Positions 42,342 through 51,125 of a DNA stretch of 64,000 bases are shown here, one piece after another. The notes beneath the pieces were generated by a model. The model was not told the origin of the DNA, searched no databases, and saw only the letters and a list, made by a program, of their open reading frames with translations. Both the position numbers and the translations under genes were made by a program. Numbering within the stretch: position 1 is the stretch's first letter; each line of letters starts with the position of its first letter. Origin of the DNA: Microvirga sp. GTDB lineage: Bacteria; Pseudomonadota; Alphaproteobacteria; Rhizobiales; Beijerinckiaceae. The DNA is taken from assembly GCF_014699075.1 (NCBI RefSeq), contig NZ_JACXAB010000013.1, positions 1-64,000 of the forward strand, read 5' to 3'.

Positions 42342-42851
42342 ATGAAGCAGCACTTCGCCATGATGGCGGGCTATAATGCTTGGTGCAACGAGCGCCTCTA
42401 TGAGGTTGCCGCGCAACTGCCCAATGCGGATTACCGCGCTGATCGCGGGGCGTTCTTCAAATCGGTTCACGGCACTCTCAACCATCTCCTCGTAGCTGAC
42501 CGAATCTGGATGAAGCGGTTCACGGGTGAAGGAGCGGCGCCGAGCCAGCTCGATGCCATCCTGTTCGAGGCGCTCCCCGAACTTCGCGCCGCGCGCCAGA
42601 CGGAGGACGAGCGCATCGTTGCCTATATCGGCAACCTGTCCGAGGCTGCTCTGGCGGGACAGATCCGCTACCACACGATCGTAAACCGAACCGAGATCCA
42701 GCAGCCGCTGACACCGGCGCTGGTGCATTTCTTCAACCATCAGACCCACCATCGTGGGCAGGTTCACTGCCTGCTCACCGGGTTTGGCCTGCCCGCGCCG
42801 TCGCTCGATCTCATCCTGTTTCAGCGCGAGACAGGAATTGGCCTCGCATGA
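42342..42851 (+). CDS. DinB family protein
   Basis: A 169-residue four-helix-bundle protein of the DinB/YfiT type. Candidate metal ligands are His in SVHGTLNHLLVAD and HQTHHRGQVH (two His) near residue 130. These proteins are often thiol-dependent or metal-dependent transferases; the role here is unknown. It overlaps the next start by 4 nt (ATGA at 42848). Confidence 0.85.
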   Translation: MKQHFAMMAGYNAWCNERLYEVAAQLPNADYRADRGAFFKSVHGTLNHLLVADRIWMKRFTGEGAAPSQLDAILFEALPELRAARQTEDERIVAYIGNLSEAALAGQIRYHTIVNRTEIQQPLTPALVHFFNHQTHHRGQVHCLLTGFGLPAPSLDLILFQRETGIGLA

Positions 42852-43396
42852 ATCTCTGGCTTCGCATCCTCCACCTCATCATCGCGTCCTTTGTCCGGCC
42901 GAAGCTCAACCCGGTGAGGGACGTGTCGCGCCTGACTTTTCGCGTATGGCCTCATGATCTCGACACGTCGCTGCACATGAACAACGGGCGCTACTGGACG
43001 CTCATGGATCTCGGCCGCACGGACCTGATGATCCGCTCCGGCCTATGGCGGCCCATCCTCAAGCACGGCTGGGTGCCCGTGGTGGCCGCGGGGCAGATCC
43101 GGTTCCGGCGTGAGCTGAAGCCTTTTCGCGCCTTCACGATGGAGACGCGCATCCTCACCTGGTCGGACAGCCATGTGGTGATGGAGCACCGGCTCGTGTC
43201 CCGGAACAAGGATGGCAGCCCGATCCTGAATGCCATCGCGCTCGTACGGGCAGGGCTCTACGACCGCAAGGAGCGGCGCTTCGTTGCCATGGAGCGCCTT
43301 CTCGGCGAGATCAGCGTGCAGGCGGAGGCGCCGGTTGCCGCCCCCGAGGTCGAGGCCTTCCTCACCGCGGAAGAGACGTTGAAGAGCGCGGCGTGA
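42848..43396 (+). CDS. 4-hydroxybenzoyl-CoA-thioesterase-fold protein
   Basis: A 182-residue thioesterase-like protein. Hot-dog-fold marks are DLDTSLHMNNGRYWTLMDLGRTD (the Asp and Asn of acyl-CoA thioesterases) and REL-KPF followed by DSHVVMEHRLV. It may release fatty acids from acyl-CoA next to the beta-oxidation genes. It is translationally coupled to the DinB gene upstream. Confidence 0.85.
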   Translation: MNLWLRILHLIIASFVRPKLNPVRDVSRLTFRVWPHDLDTSLHMNNGRYWTLMDLGRTDLMIRSGLWRPILKHGWVPVVAAGQIRFRRELKPFRAFTMETRILTWSDSHVVMEHRLVSRNKDGSPILNAIALVRAGLYDRKERRFVAMERLLGEISVQAEAPVAAPEVEAFLTAEETLKSAA

Positions 43397-43448
43397 TGGT
43401 CCAAGCTGGAGCATCGCCGCTCCGGCTTGCCAACCCCGAATCGAGCCC

Positions 43449-44072
43449 ATGCCCCGCATCATCGACTACTACTTCTCGCTCGTGAGCCCCTGGGCTTATA
43501 TTGGCCATGCGCCTTTCATGGAGATCGCCCGGAAGCATGGCGCTGAGGTCAACTACAAGCCGGTCTTCCTGGGCCGGGTCTTTGCGGAAACCGGAGGCCT
43601 GCCGCTGGCCCAACGCCACCCGGCCCGGCAGCGCTACAGGATTCTCGAACTCCAGCGCTGGCGCGACAAGCGGGGCCTCTCCTTCAACATCACCCCGAAA
43701 CACTGGCCCTTCGACGTGAACCTCGCCGACCGGTTCGTGATCGCCATCAACGCCTCCGGCAAGAGCCCGGACGCCTTCCTGCGCCGTGCTTACGCGGCCG
43801 TGTGGGAGGAGGAGCGCAATCTGGCCGATCCGCTCGTGCTCGCGGAACTGGCGGAGCAGGCCGGGCTCGACTCGTCCTCGCTCATGGATGTGGCCACCGG
43901 CAGCACCACCGAGGCGATCTACGCCCTCAACCTCGAGAATGCGGTTGCGGGCGACGTCTTCGGCTCTCCGGCCTATGTGCTCGAAGGCGAGGTGTTCTGG
44001 GGCCAGGACAGGCTTGACCTTCTCGCCGATGCCCTGGCGAGCGGCCGCGCGCCCTACACGCCAAATCTCTAG
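43449..44072 (+). CDS. 2-hydroxychromene-2-carboxylate isomerase family protein
   Basis: A 207-residue thioredoxin-fold GST-kappa-like protein (DSBA family). It opens with IDYYFSLVSPWAYIGHAPFMEIA, the SPW/AYxG site typical of HCCA isomerases, which in naphthalene pathways act with glutathione. There are no other aromatic-degradation genes nearby, so the substrate is open. Start ATG 43449 (MPRIIDYY). Confidence 0.85.
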   Translation: MPRIIDYYFSLVSPWAYIGHAPFMEIARKHGAEVNYKPVFLGRVFAETGGLPLAQRHPARQRYRILELQRWRDKRGLSFNITPKHWPFDVNLADRFVIAINASGKSPDAFLRRAYAAVWEEERNLADPLVLAELAEQAGLDSSSLMDVATGSTTEAIYALNLENAVAGDVFGSPAYVLEGEVFWGQDRLDLLADALASGRAPYTPNL

Positions 44073-44080
44073 AGCCCATC

Positions 44081-44779
44081 ATGCAGACCATCGGGCTCAT
44101 CGGCGGCATGAGCTGGGAGAGCTCGGCCGAGTATTACCGCATCATCAATCAGGAGACGAACCGACGGCTCGGCGGGGTGCACTCGGCGCAATCCCTGATG
44201 TGGTCCGTCGATTTCGAGGGGATCAAGCGTCTTCAGCATGAAGGCGAATGGGAAAAGCTTGCGGATGCGATGAAAGAGGCGGCCATCCGGCTGGAGCGCG
44301 GCGGCGCCGATTTTATCATTCTCTGCACCAACACCATGCATCGTCTGGCCGATGCGGTCTCCTCCGCAGTCAACATCCCGCTGCTCCATATCGCCGACCC
44401 CACGGCCGAGCAGATCAAGGCCTCGGGCTTCGAACGTGTCGGCCTGCTCGGCACGGCCTTCACCATGGAGCAGGAATTTTACAAAGGCCGCTTGCAGCAG
44501 CGCCATGGCCTCGACGTTCTGGTGCCGGACGAGGATGACCGCCGAGTCGTGCACGAGATCATCTACAAGGAGCTCGTGCTCGGGCAGGTCAGGCCGGAGT
44601 CCCGTCAGGCTTATCGCGACATCATCGCCCGGCTGATCGAGCGCGGTGCTCAGTGCGTCATTCTGGGCTGCACCGAGATCATGCTCCTGGTGAAGGATGA
44701 AGACAGCGCCGTGCCGCTGTTCGACACCACGACGATCCACGCCGTGGCGGCGGTGGATCGTGCGTTGCAATCTGCGTGA
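44081..44779 (+). CDS. Aspartate/glutamate racemase family protein
   Basis: A 232-residue protein of the Asp/Glu racemase fold. It shows GLIGGMSWESSAEYYRIIN at the N-terminus and the two catalytic Cys in LCTNTMH (about 86) and GCTEIML (about 194). It may interconvert D- and L-aspartate. It starts 8 nt after the HCCA-type stop, so is likely cotranscribed. Confidence 0.9.
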   Translation: MQTIGLIGGMSWESSAEYYRIINQETNRRLGGVHSAQSLMWSVDFEGIKRLQHEGEWEKLADAMKEAAIRLERGGADFIILCTNTMHRLADAVSSAVNIPLLHIADPTAEQIKASGFERVGLLGTAFTMEQEFYKGRLQQRHGLDVLVPDEDDRRVVHEIIYKELVLGQVRPESRQAYRDIIARLIERGAQCVILGCTEIMLLVKDEDSAVPLFDTTTIHAVAAVDRALQSA

Positions 44780-44812
44780 CATGTCCGTTCCGGCTAATTA
44801 TCTCACAACACT

Positions 44813-44908
44813 TCATCCTGAGGAGGTCACACAGTGACCGTCTCGAAGGAGGCTCCAGTGCTCTATGGAGGATCCTTCGAGACGCCGCTTGCAGCGGCTC
44901 CTCAGGAG
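44813..44908. repeat. Palindromic repeat (CATCCTGAGGAG family), copy 3
   Basis: TCATCCTGAGGAGG at the left is mirrored by CTCCTCAGGA at the right. Inner GTCTCGAAGGA and TTCGAGACGCC arms match copies 1 and 2. It lies between convergent genes. Confidence 0.8.
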
Positions 44909-44948
44909 GGCGGAGCTAAGGGGAGTTCGCGTGGGGCTGAGGCGAAAT

Positions 44949-47900
44949 CTACTCCGCCGCCACTCGGGTGGCCCGCCATTGCGTCAGCAGCGCGCGCAGG
45001 GCTGCGGGTTTCAGCGGCTTGTTGAGAACATGGATGTTCATTGCGGCTGCCGCGTCGCGCACGACGGGCGTGCGGTCGGCGGTGACGAGCAGGGCCGGCA
45101 TGTCGACCTGGGTCTTCCAGCGCAGGGCCTTGATGACTTCGAGCCCATCCGTCTCGTCCAGATGGTAATCGGCGATGATCACCTCCGGCAGGCCCTTGTT
45201 CGTGCGCAGGGCCTGGTGCGCGCTCTCCAGGTCCGATGCCGTCCAGACCTCGCAGCCCCATCCCGTGAGCAGAAGGCGCATGCCTTCGAGGATAGCCGGC
45301 TCGTTGTCGATGACGAGCACGCGCAGGCCCGACAGCACGGTCGCAGGGGCTTTCGGCGGCTCGGGCGCTGCGGCCGTTGCCGGAAGCGCGGCGACCACGG
45401 GCACTTCGACCCGGAACACGGAACCGCGCCCGACCTCGGAATTCAGCGTGATCGGGTGCTTGAGCACGCGGCCGATGCGCTCCACGATGGAAAGGCCGAG
45501 GCCCAGGCCTCGCGCGACCTTCATGCCCTGGTCCAGGCGCTGGAACTCGCGGAAGACCACACGCTGCTTGGAGGCCGGGATGCCGAGCCCTGTGTCCCAG
45601 ACTTCAAGAAGGATGTGTCCGCCGCGCCTGCGTCCACCGACGAGCACGCGCCCGGACGGCGTGTACTTGATCGCATTGGAGATCAGGTTCTGCAGCAGGC
45701 GCCGCATGAGACGCCTGTCCGAGCGCACCGTCAGGGAGGAGGGGACGAAGGTGAGCGTCAGGCCCTTGTTCTTCGCCACCGGCCCGAATTCGCGCTGCAA
45801 CTGGCGGAACATCTCGTCGATGCGGAAGCTCGACCATTGCGGCTTCATGGCGCCCGTATCGAGACGGGAGATGTCGAGAATGGCGGTGAGGATCTCCTCA
45901 ACCGCATCGAGGGATGCGTCGATATTCTCGGCCAGCGTGACATCGCCTGCTTCGCGATCCCGCTCCACGAGCGACGTGGCATAAAGGCGGGCCGCGTTGA
46001 GCGGCTGCAGGATGTCGTGCGAGGCGGCGGCGAGGAAGCGCGTCTTGGAGATGTTGGCCTCATCGGCCTCTGCCTTGGCGTTCCTGAGCGCTTCATTGAG
46101 GCGTGTGAGCTCCTCGGTTCGCTCGCGCACCCGCTGCTCCAGGGTCTCGTTGGCGCGCCGGCTCGCTTCTTCGGCGAGAACCGTTTCGGTCACATCCGTG
46201 TAGGTGGTCACATGGCCGCCATCGGGCAGAAGATTCGAGCGGATCTCGATCACCTTGCCGGAGGGATAAAGCCTGAGGCGCACCGGCTCCACATCGTGGC
46301 GGAAGGAGTGGAGGCGGGCCTCCACGAGATCCTCGATCTTGCCCGGTCCATAGGAGCCGCGCGAGGCGTTGTAGCGCACGATCTGTTCCATGCCGATTCC
46401 CACCTGCACGAAGTTGGGCGGCATGTCGTAGAGGTCGAGAAAGGCCTGGTTCCAGGCGAGCAGCCGCAGGTCTCCGTCGATCACCGTGATGCCCTGCTTG
46501 GCGTAATTGAGCGCATGCTGGAGAAGATCGCGGCTGTGCTGGATCGCCGCCGAGGCGTCGTCGAGCAGCTTGAGGGCGGCTTCCGTGGAGACGGTGCGGC
46601 GGCGCAGGAGCAGCGACAAGGCAAGACGGGAGGACGCGGTGCCGATGGCCGAAGCCAGAAGGTGCTCCGCATAGCGCAGGAGGTGGATATCCGCCTCGGC
46701 GCGGATGTCGAGATTTTGTCCGCGGCTGTGGGCGAACCCTTCGAAGGACCGGACCGTGCGCTCCTCGCCGAGGTAGCGGGCGACGGTGGCACGCAGCTCG
46801 CCGACGCTCACGCTGGCGCGGAAGAGGCGGAAGCTTGGTGTCGCGGAAGCGGCAGCCTCACCGAGGAAGACGTTGGCCTGGATCTGCTCCATGGCCGTCA
46901 CGGGCCGCCACAGGGAGAAGGCGATGTAGCTCAGGATGTTGAGCGTCAGGCTCCAGACGACACCGTGGGTCAGCTGGGGCAGGTCGACTCCGAACAGGGA
47001 CGTGGGCTTCAGCGCCGTGATGCCGAAGGGGCCCGTGACAACCACATCGGACCAGAACACGCCGTCCCAGACGAGGCTCGGCAGGAGGAGCGTGTAGGCC
47101 CAGGTCATGAAGCCTACGACGAGCCCGACGCTGGCGCCAAGCGCCGTGCCGCGCGACCAGATGAGGCCGCCGAGGAAAGCGGGAGCAACCTGGGCGATGG
47201 CGGCGAAGGACAGAAGGCCGATGGCTGCGAGCGCTGCTTCCCCCGAAGCACGGTAATACGCATAGCCTAGCAGAATGACCACGACGATGGAGATACGCCT
47301 CACGCCGATCACGAAGCTGCCGGGATCGATACCCGCGAAGGCGCGCCGCCGCAGCACGATGGGCATGACCAGGTGGTTCGAGATCATCACCGCTACGGCG
47401 ACGGAGTCGACGATGACCATGGCGGTGGCCGCCGAGAAGCCGCCAAGGAATGCGATCACGGCCAGGGTGCCGGCCTTGTCCATCAAAGGCAGGGCAAGAA
47501 CCGTCATGTCCCGGTCGACGGCTCCCTCGGGAAAGGCCGCAAGGCCTGCCAGCGCGACCGGAATGACGAAGAGATTGATGAGCAGGAGATAGACCGGGAA
47601 CAGCCAGGCTGCGCGCTTCAAATCCGAGATGTCGTGGTTCTCCACCACTGTCACATGAAACTGACGCGGCAGGAGTATGGTGGCGCAGGCTGAGAGCAGG
47701 ATGAGGGTGATGTAGCTGCCGAAGCCGGAGGTCAGCCCCATCAGGTCGGAGCTTGTGCCCTGGGCGTTGAGGCGCTCCAGGATCCCATCGTAGCCGTCGA
47801 ACATGAGAAACGTGATGTAGCCGCCGATCATCAGGAAGGCGACGAGCTTCACCAGGGACTCGATGGAGATGGCGAGGAGAAGGCCGTTCTGGTGTGCCGT

Positions 47901-48458
47901 GGCATCCGTATGGCGCGTGCCGAAAGCGACGGCAAAGCCCGCCAGCACGAGGGCGACCACGAGGGCGAGATCGCCGAGGAACGGAAGTTGCGACAGGGAT
48001 GCTCCGTCCGCATCGGACAGGAACACGTCGAGGGATGAGGCGACCGCCTTCAGCTGCAGGGCGATGTAGGGAATGGAGCCGACAAGGGCGATCAGGCTGA
48101 CGAGGGCTGCCACGCGCTCGCTCTTGCCGTAGCGGGCCGCCACGAAGTCGGCGATCGATGAAATGTTCTGGGTCTTTGCGATCCGTACGATGCGGGCGAC
48201 CAGCGGATAACCCAGCCCGATCACCAGGATGGGGCCGATATAGATGGCGAGGAAGTCGAAGCCCGAGCGGCTGGCGAGCCCGACCGATCCGAAGAAGGTC
48301 CAAGACGTGCAATAAACCGCCAAGGCGAGGGCCGCGATCGTGGAGCGAGCCGGCCCCTGAACGAAGCGGCGTCCCCAGTTGTCGCCCCAATAGGCCACCG
48401 TGAACAGGAAGCAGAGATAGACCAGTGCCGACAACACGACGGCCCAGGTGGCGACCAT
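44949..48458 (-). CDS. NahK/ErcS-like hybrid histidine kinase with a transporter-type sensor
   Basis: A 1169-residue membrane sensor kinase. Residues about 5-500 form a sodium/solute-symporter-like domain (12-13 helices), the usual sensor of this family. A PAS-like region and coiled coil follow (about 610-790). The phospho-acceptor His is in AAASHDILQPLNAARLYA (about 800); the ATP site has NLISNAIKYTPSG and DTGLGI; and a C-terminal receiver domain (about 1045-1160) has VLVIDNEPAILEG and IADYHLDETDG. The start ATG 48458 (MVATWAVVL) is clear. It might phosphorylate the orphan LuxR regulator at 19010, which is speculative. Confidence 0.9.
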   Translation of the reverse strand: MVATWAVVLSALVYLCFLFTVAYWGDNWGRRFVQGPARSTIAALALAVYCTSWTFFGSVGLASRSGFDFLAIYIGPILVIGLGYPLVARIVRIAKTQNISSIADFVAARYGKSERVAALVSLIALVGSIPYIALQLKAVASSLDVFLSDADGASLSQLPFLGDLALVVALVLAGFAVAFGTRHTDATAHQNGLLLAISIESLVKLVAFLMIGGYITFLMFDGYDGILERLNAQGTSSDLMGLTSGFGSYITLILLSACATILLPRQFHVTVVENHDISDLKRAAWLFPVYLLLINLFVIPVALAGLAAFPEGAVDRDMTVLALPLMDKAGTLAVIAFLGGFSAATAMVIVDSVAVAVMISNHLVMPIVLRRRAFAGIDPGSFVIGVRRISIVVVILLGYAYYRASGEAALAAIGLLSFAAIAQVAPAFLGGLIWSRGTALGASVGLVVGFMTWAYTLLLPSLVWDGVFWSDVVVTGPFGITALKPTSLFGVDLPQLTHGVVWSLTLNILSYIAFSLWRPVTAMEQIQANVFLGEAAASATPSFRLFRASVSVGELRATVARYLGEERTVRSFEGFAHSRGQNLDIRAEADIHLLRYAEHLLASAIGTASSRLALSLLLRRRTVSTEAALKLLDDASAAIQHSRDLLQHALNYAKQGITVIDGDLRLLAWNQAFLDLYDMPPNFVQVGIGMEQIVRYNASRGSYGPGKIEDLVEARLHSFRHDVEPVRLRLYPSGKVIEIRSNLLPDGGHVTTYTDVTETVLAEEASRRANETLEQRVRERTEELTRLNEALRNAKAEADEANISKTRFLAAASHDILQPLNAARLYATSLVERDREAGDVTLAENIDASLDAVEEILTAILDISRLDTGAMKPQWSSFRIDEMFRQLQREFGPVAKNKGLTLTFVPSSLTVRSDRRLMRRLLQNLISNAIKYTPSGRVLVGGRRRGGHILLEVWDTGLGIPASKQRVVFREFQRLDQGMKVARGLGLGLSIVERIGRVLKHPITLNSEVGRGSVFRVEVPVVAALPATAAAPEPPKAPATVLSGLRVLVIDNEPAILEGMRLLLTGWGCEVWTASDLESAHQALRTNKGLPEVIIADYHLDETDGLEVIKALRWKTQVDMPALLVTADRTPVVRDAAAAMNIHVLNKPLKPAALRALLTQWRATRVAAE

Positions 48459-48530
48459 AGGCGTAAACCCTCGAAAACAGACCTCGGTTAGCTTTAGCCG
48501 TTTAAAGGTGCAAAGGCCATCGCCAGCCGG

Positions 48531-49445
48531 TCACAGGCCCCGGTCCCAAGCGGGCTCCGGTCCGAAGCGCTGCGCCAGGAACGCAATGAAGGCGCGCACC
48601 TTCGCCGGCGCCTGGCGGCCGGAGGGCAGGACGGCGTGGATGCCCGGCTGATAAGTCGGGTAGGCGCCGAGCACGCGCACGAGCCTGCCGTCGCGCAGGC
48701 AATCGCCGACAATGAAGGTGGGCTGATAGATGAGCCCCTGTCCGGCGACGGCTGCGGCCAGCAGCGCATCGCCATTATTGGCCCGCAGGTTGCCCTGCAC
48801 CGGCACGACAATCTCGCCGTCCTGGCCGAAGGGCCAGCGGTTCGCCCCGATGGCGCTCGGCAGGGTGTAGCCAAGGCAGTTGTGGTGGGCGAGATCGTCG
48901 AGTTTTTCCGGCGTACCATGCTCCTTCAGGTAAGTGGGAGCGGCGCAGACCACGGTGCGGCAGGGGGCAAGGCGCCGGGCGACGAGGCTCGAATCCTTCA
49001 GCCGCCCGATCCGGATCGCCAGATCCCACCCTTCCTCGATGAGATCCACGTAGCGGTCGGCGAGGCCGAGATCGAAGGAGACGGCCGGGTGGAGGCGGGT
49101 AAATTCAGGCAGGGCCGGGGCGATGTGCCGAAAGCCGAAGGTGAGGGGCACGTTGAGCCGCAGGGTCCCGCGCGGCTCGATCCTGTCGAGGCTGGCAGAG
49201 GCCTCCGCCTCCTCGATCTCGGCCAGAATGCGATCGCAGGCCGCGAGGTAAGTCCGCCCGCCCTCGGTCAGCACCAGCTTGCGGGTGGAGCGGTGCAGCA
49301 GCTTGACCCCGAGCCTGCCTTCGAGGGCAGCCACATGCTTCGTCACCATGGTCTGGGAGAGGTTGAGCGCTCGCCCCGCGGCCGAGAAGCTGCCGAGAGT
49401 GGCGACGCGAAGGAAGACCTGCATGCTGGTGACCCGGTCGAGCAT
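48531..49445 (-). CDS. LysR-family transcriptional regulator
   Basis: A 304-residue LysR regulator. The N-terminal winged helix-turn-helix (about 5-65: FLRVATLGSFSAAGRALNLSQTMVTKHVAALE) and substrate-binding domain (about 95-300) are present. It starts ATG 49445 and is divergent from the DoxX gene at 49546, which is the likely target together with the VOC gene; the 100-bp gap between them would hold the operator. Effector unknown. Confidence 0.92.
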   Translation of the reverse strand: MLDRVTSMQVFLRVATLGSFSAAGRALNLSQTMVTKHVAALEGRLGVKLLHRSTRKLVLTEGGRTYLAACDRILAEIEEAEASASLDRIEPRGTLRLNVPLTFGFRHIAPALPEFTRLHPAVSFDLGLADRYVDLIEEGWDLAIRIGRLKDSSLVARRLAPCRTVVCAAPTYLKEHGTPEKLDDLAHHNCLGYTLPSAIGANRWPFGQDGEIVVPVQGNLRANNGDALLAAAVAGQGLIYQPTFIVGDCLRDGRLVRVLGAYPTYQPGIHAVLPSGRQAPAKVRAFIAFLAQRFGPEPAWDRGL

Positions 49446-49545
49446 GGGATGATTTCACTCTATCAGTGTGAGTTGATATTCCTGGGCAGGGATTATCCTA
49501 TCATTGGTTTGAGGTCATATCGACGGACCATTCTGGAGATCCTCG

Positions 49546-49980
49546 ATGATTGACACCCGCACTGCTCCCTACGCCGCCCTGATCCTGCGCATCACCCTCG
49601 GCATCCTGTTCCTGGCCCATGCCGGCCTGAAGTTCTTCGTGTTCACGCCGGCCGGCGCCGCCCAGTTCTTCGGCAGCCTCGGCCTGCCTCCGGCTCTGGC
49701 CTATCTCACCATCGCGGCGGAAGCGTTGGGTGGCATTGCCCTGATCCTCGGCCTCTTCACCCGCTGGGCGTCCCTGGTCCTGATCCCGATCCTCGTGGGC
49801 GCCATCGTTCTGGTTCATGGCAAGGCCGGCTTCTTCTTCAGCAACCCGAACGGCGGCTGGGAATTCCTCGCCTTCTGGATCGCGGCGCTTGCGGCTCAGG
49901 CTCTGTTGGGCGACGGCGCTCTTGCTCTGCGCCTCGGAACGGCGAAGACTGCTCCCTCGCTGGCTACACGTTCAGCCTGA
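49546..49980 (+). CDS. DoxX-family membrane protein
   Basis: A 144-residue membrane protein with four helices and the DoxX pattern ILRITLGILFLAHAGLKFF, plus GIALILGLFTRWASLVLIPIL. DoxX proteins are associated with redox and quinone functions. It is divergent from the LysR regulator and 11 nt before the VOC gene, so probably co-regulated. Confidence 0.85.
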   Translation: MIDTRTAPYAALILRITLGILFLAHAGLKFFVFTPAGAAQFFGSLGLPPALAYLTIAAEALGGIALILGLFTRWASLVLIPILVGAIVLVHGKAGFFFSNPNGGWEFLAFWIAALAAQALLGDGALALRLGTAKTAPSLATRSA

Positions 49981-49991
49981 GGTTCATCACA

Positions 49992-50519
49992 ATGTCGAAC
50001 CCTATCTCCCAGAACGCCACCAGAACCCTGGTGGCGCGGCCCATCGATCCAGGCGTCCGGATCGGCCATGTCCACCTCAAGGTGGCCGATCTCGATCGCG
50101 CGCTTGCCTTCTATTGCGGCGTGCTCGGCTTCGAGCTGATGCAGCGCTATGGCACCCAGGCCGCCTTCGTGTCGGCCGGTGGCTATCACCACCACATCGG
50201 CCTCAACACCTGGGAGAGCCAGGGCGGGTCCCCGCCGCCTCCCGGCACCACGGGGCTCTACCATGTGGCGATCCTCTACCCCACGCGGGCTGCCTTGGCC
50301 GATGCGCTCTACCGGCTTGCCGAGGCCGGCATCACGCTGCAGGGCGCAAGCGACCATGGCGTGAGCGAGGCTCTTTACTTGAGCGATCCCGACGGCAACG
50401 GCATCGAGCTTTATGTCGACCGGCCGCAGGACCAGTGGCCGAGGACGCCGGATGGCGAACTCCAGATGGTCACTCGCCGACTGGACCTGCAGAACCTGCT
50501 CGCTAGCCGGGAGGCTTGA
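49992..50519 (+). CDS. VOC-superfamily (glyoxalase/dioxygenase fold) protein
   Basis: A 175-residue protein with one vicinal-oxygen-chelate domain: IGHVHLKVADLDRALAFYCGVLGFELMQRYG, then GLYHVAILYPTRAALADALYRLAEAGITLQGASDHGVSEALYLSDPDGNGIELY. The metal His and Glu (HV..., IELY) are present. Candidate roles are ring-cleavage dioxygenase or glyoxalase-type detoxification; the substrate is unknown. Same transcript as the DoxX gene. Confidence 0.85.
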   Translation: MSNPISQNATRTLVARPIDPGVRIGHVHLKVADLDRALAFYCGVLGFELMQRYGTQAAFVSAGGYHHHIGLNTWESQGGSPPPPGTTGLYHVAILYPTRAALADALYRLAEAGITLQGASDHGVSEALYLSDPDGNGIELYVDRPQDQWPRTPDGELQMVTRRLDLQNLLASREA

Positions 50520-50576
50520 CGAAATTCTTAAGTAGGGCAGCCTGAAGCTTGAGACGAAGCGACAAGAGGCCCGGTT

Positions 50577-51011
50577 ATGTGGAACGAGTTCAAGCAGTTT
50601 GCGCTTCGCGGCAACGTGGTCGATCTCGCCATCGGCATCATCATCGGGGCCGCTTTCAGCAAGATCGTTGATTCACTGGTCGGCGACATCTTCATGCCGG
50701 TCATCGGGGCCGTCACCGGCGGCCTCGATTTCTCGAATTACTTCATGCCCTTGTCCGAAGCGGTCACGGCTCCCGCCTTGGCAGAGGCCAAGAACCAGGG
50801 CGCCGTGCTGGCCTGGGGCAGCTTCATCACGGCCGCCATCAACTTCATCATCATCGCGTGGATCCTGTTCCTTTTGGTCAAGGGCATGAACCGCCTGCGG
50901 CGCAAGGAGGATGCCAAGACCGGTACCGCCGATAAGCCTGCCGAGCTTCCGGCCGATGTGAAGCTTCTGACGGAAATCCGCGATCTGATGAAGACGGGCC
51001 GGACGCTCTGA
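50577..51011 (+). CDS. mscL: Large-conductance mechanosensitive channel MscL
   Basis: A 144-residue MscL: two membrane helices (about 16-45, 76-100), the N-terminal [27 protein letters not shown] and a charged C-terminal helix. It opens on osmotic down-shock to release solutes. Start ATG 50577 with AGGCCCGG-type spacing. It stands alone. Confidence 0.95.
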   Translation: MWNEFKQFALRGNVVDLAIGIIIGAAFSKIVDSLVGDIFMPVIGAVTGGLDFSNYFMPLSEAVTAPALAEAKNQGAVLAWGSFITAAINFIIIAWILFLLVKGMNRLRRKEDAKTGTADKPAELPADVKLLTEIRDLMKTGRTL

Positions 51012-51125
51012 ATCATCACCGGTTTCGATCGGATCCTTCGTCTTTTGTCATGCGACGCACTCAACGCTTGCCTTGAGGGGCCGAACGGGCCATCCCTGTT
51101 CGCCGGATTTCCAAGGAATTCTCCC

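Noticed and set aside
44865-47270. An 801-residue open frame on the plus strand
   Set aside because: It lies antisense to the hybrid kinase and has the Asp/Arg/Glu-rich, repeat-free look of high-GC shadow frames. The kinase motifs are intact on the other strand.
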